Assembly (NCBI GenBank): GCA_021769025.1
Contig: JAETTS010000027.1
Location: 1-13,918, forward strand
Length of the DNA stretch: 13,918 bases
Direction: 5' to 3'
From: Enterocloster bolteae
GTDB taxonomy: Bacteria > Bacillota_A > Clostridia > Lachnospirales > Lachnospiraceae
The notes beneath the pieces were generated by a model. That model worked only from the letters and a program-made list of their open reading frames with translations. It ran no database searches and was not told where the DNA came from. The translations under genes were made by a program, and so were the position numbers. This document shows, piece by piece, positions 13,633-13,918 of the stretch (position 1 is the first letter of the stretch; each line of letters begins with the position of its first letter).

Positions 13633-13918
13633 ATGGAAGATAACAACAGGAATAACAATAATAACAGAAATAGTGGCAGGCCGCCTGGCTCCAGCCAGAT
13701 TTTTGCGATTATCCTTATTGCCGGCCTGATTACCCTTCTGACGGTTATGGGCATGAGCAATTATCTGGGGAATAAGGCCCGGGTTCCATACAGTGACTTT
13801 TTGCAGCTGGTGGAAGAAGGGCGGGTGGAAAGCGTGGAGGTAGACAGCTCCCAGATTTATTTCCGCCTGAAAAAGGGAGATACCGGCTACAATCCACTGA
13901 TGGAATATGTGACGATTC
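13633..13918 (+). CDS. ftsH: ATP-dependent zinc metalloprotease FtsH, N-terminal part (runs off window)
   Basis: 95 codons are visible. The start ATG 13633 follows GAGGAG (13615-13620) at a rather long 12-nt spacing, but no better start is present. The N-terminus is an Asn-rich cytoplasmic tail (MEDNNRNNNNNRN), then a single TM segment at about 22-43, then the start of the extracytoplasmic FtsH domain (PF06480) with VPYSDFLQLVEEGRVESVEV (52-71), which is diagnostic for the family. FtsH is a membrane-anchored AAA+ protease that degrades misfolded membrane proteins and regulators. The AAA+ and HEXXH zinc protease domains lie beyond the right edge and cannot be checked. It is divergent from pyrG with a 200-bp spacer. 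Confidence 0.9.
   Translation, partial: MEDNNRNNNNNRNSGRPPGSSQIFAIILIAGLITLLTVMGMSNYLGNKARVPYSDFLQLVEEGRVESVEVDSSQIYFRLKKGDTGYNPLMEYVTI

Noticed and set aside
1..13918. CRISPR arrays, tRNA or rRNA genes, insertion sequences, toxin-antitoxin pairs or recognised defence operons
   Set aside because: None recognised by reading; no regularly spaced repeats, transposase motifs or RNA gene cores were seen. The PD-(D/E)XK protein at the left edge alone is not evidence of a defence island.

Overview
The window reads as chromosomal DNA of an anaerobic gut-type Firmicute, most probably a Lachnospiraceae (Clostridium cluster XIVa) relative. The reasons are AGGAGG-type ribosome binding sites, moderate GC genes separated by AT-rich spacers, a short lipoprotein signal followed by an Ala/Pro/Thr/Glu linker, an AAA-ATPase-like/PD-(D/E)XK protein of the kind that is multicopy in this group, and protein sequences that read like that family. 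This lineage call is from recognition, not from a search.

Layout: (1) 3-1100 (+), 3' part of an AAA-ATPase-like protein with a C-terminal PD-(D/E)XK nuclease fold. (2) 1193-2569 (+), a Wzz/CpsC-type polysaccharide co-polymerase with its own extended -10 promoter and a C-terminal region that looks like a bacterial tyrosine kinase domain without its P-loop. (3) 2590-3543 (-), a PflX-like radical SAM protein. (4) 3544-4087, a 544-bp spacer with divergent promoters, a 65-nt near-perfect hairpin and a GC-rich repeat-like tract that forms the leader of (5) uxuA, mannonate dehydratase, 4088-5137 (+). (6) 5171-6013 (-), an AraC-family regulator read convergently to uxuA and divergently from (7) an ABC uptake operon: fused 12-TM permease (6511-8349), ATPase (8366-9493) and lipoprotein binding protein (9531-10805), followed by (8) a NUDIX ADP-ribose pyrophosphatase (10862-11419). 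(9) A small conserved-looking 75-aa protein (11495-11722, -) and pyrG, CTP synthase (11831-13432, -), share one strong terminator. (10) The 5' end of ftsH (13633 onward, +) is divergent from pyrG.

How the genes fit together: the AraC regulator and the ABC operon form a classic divergent regulator/transporter unit. The transporter belongs to the binding-protein class often named 'ferric iron', but a cupin-type AraC regulator and a neighbouring uronate-pathway gene make a carbon or sugar-phosphate-like solute at least as likely; the substrate cannot be read from the sequence. UxuA stands alone, without UxuB, UxaC, KdgK or KdgA. pyrG, ftsH and the NUDIX gene are housekeeping genes.

I do not see a clear novel defence, mobile or RNA-guided system. 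The best candidates for a second look are the hairpin plus GC-rich element between the uxuA promoter and uxuA, the Wzz protein with a kinase-like tail that has lost its nucleotide-binding motifs, and the 75-aa protein downstream of pyrG. No tRNA, rRNA, CRISPR array or insertion sequence was recognised.
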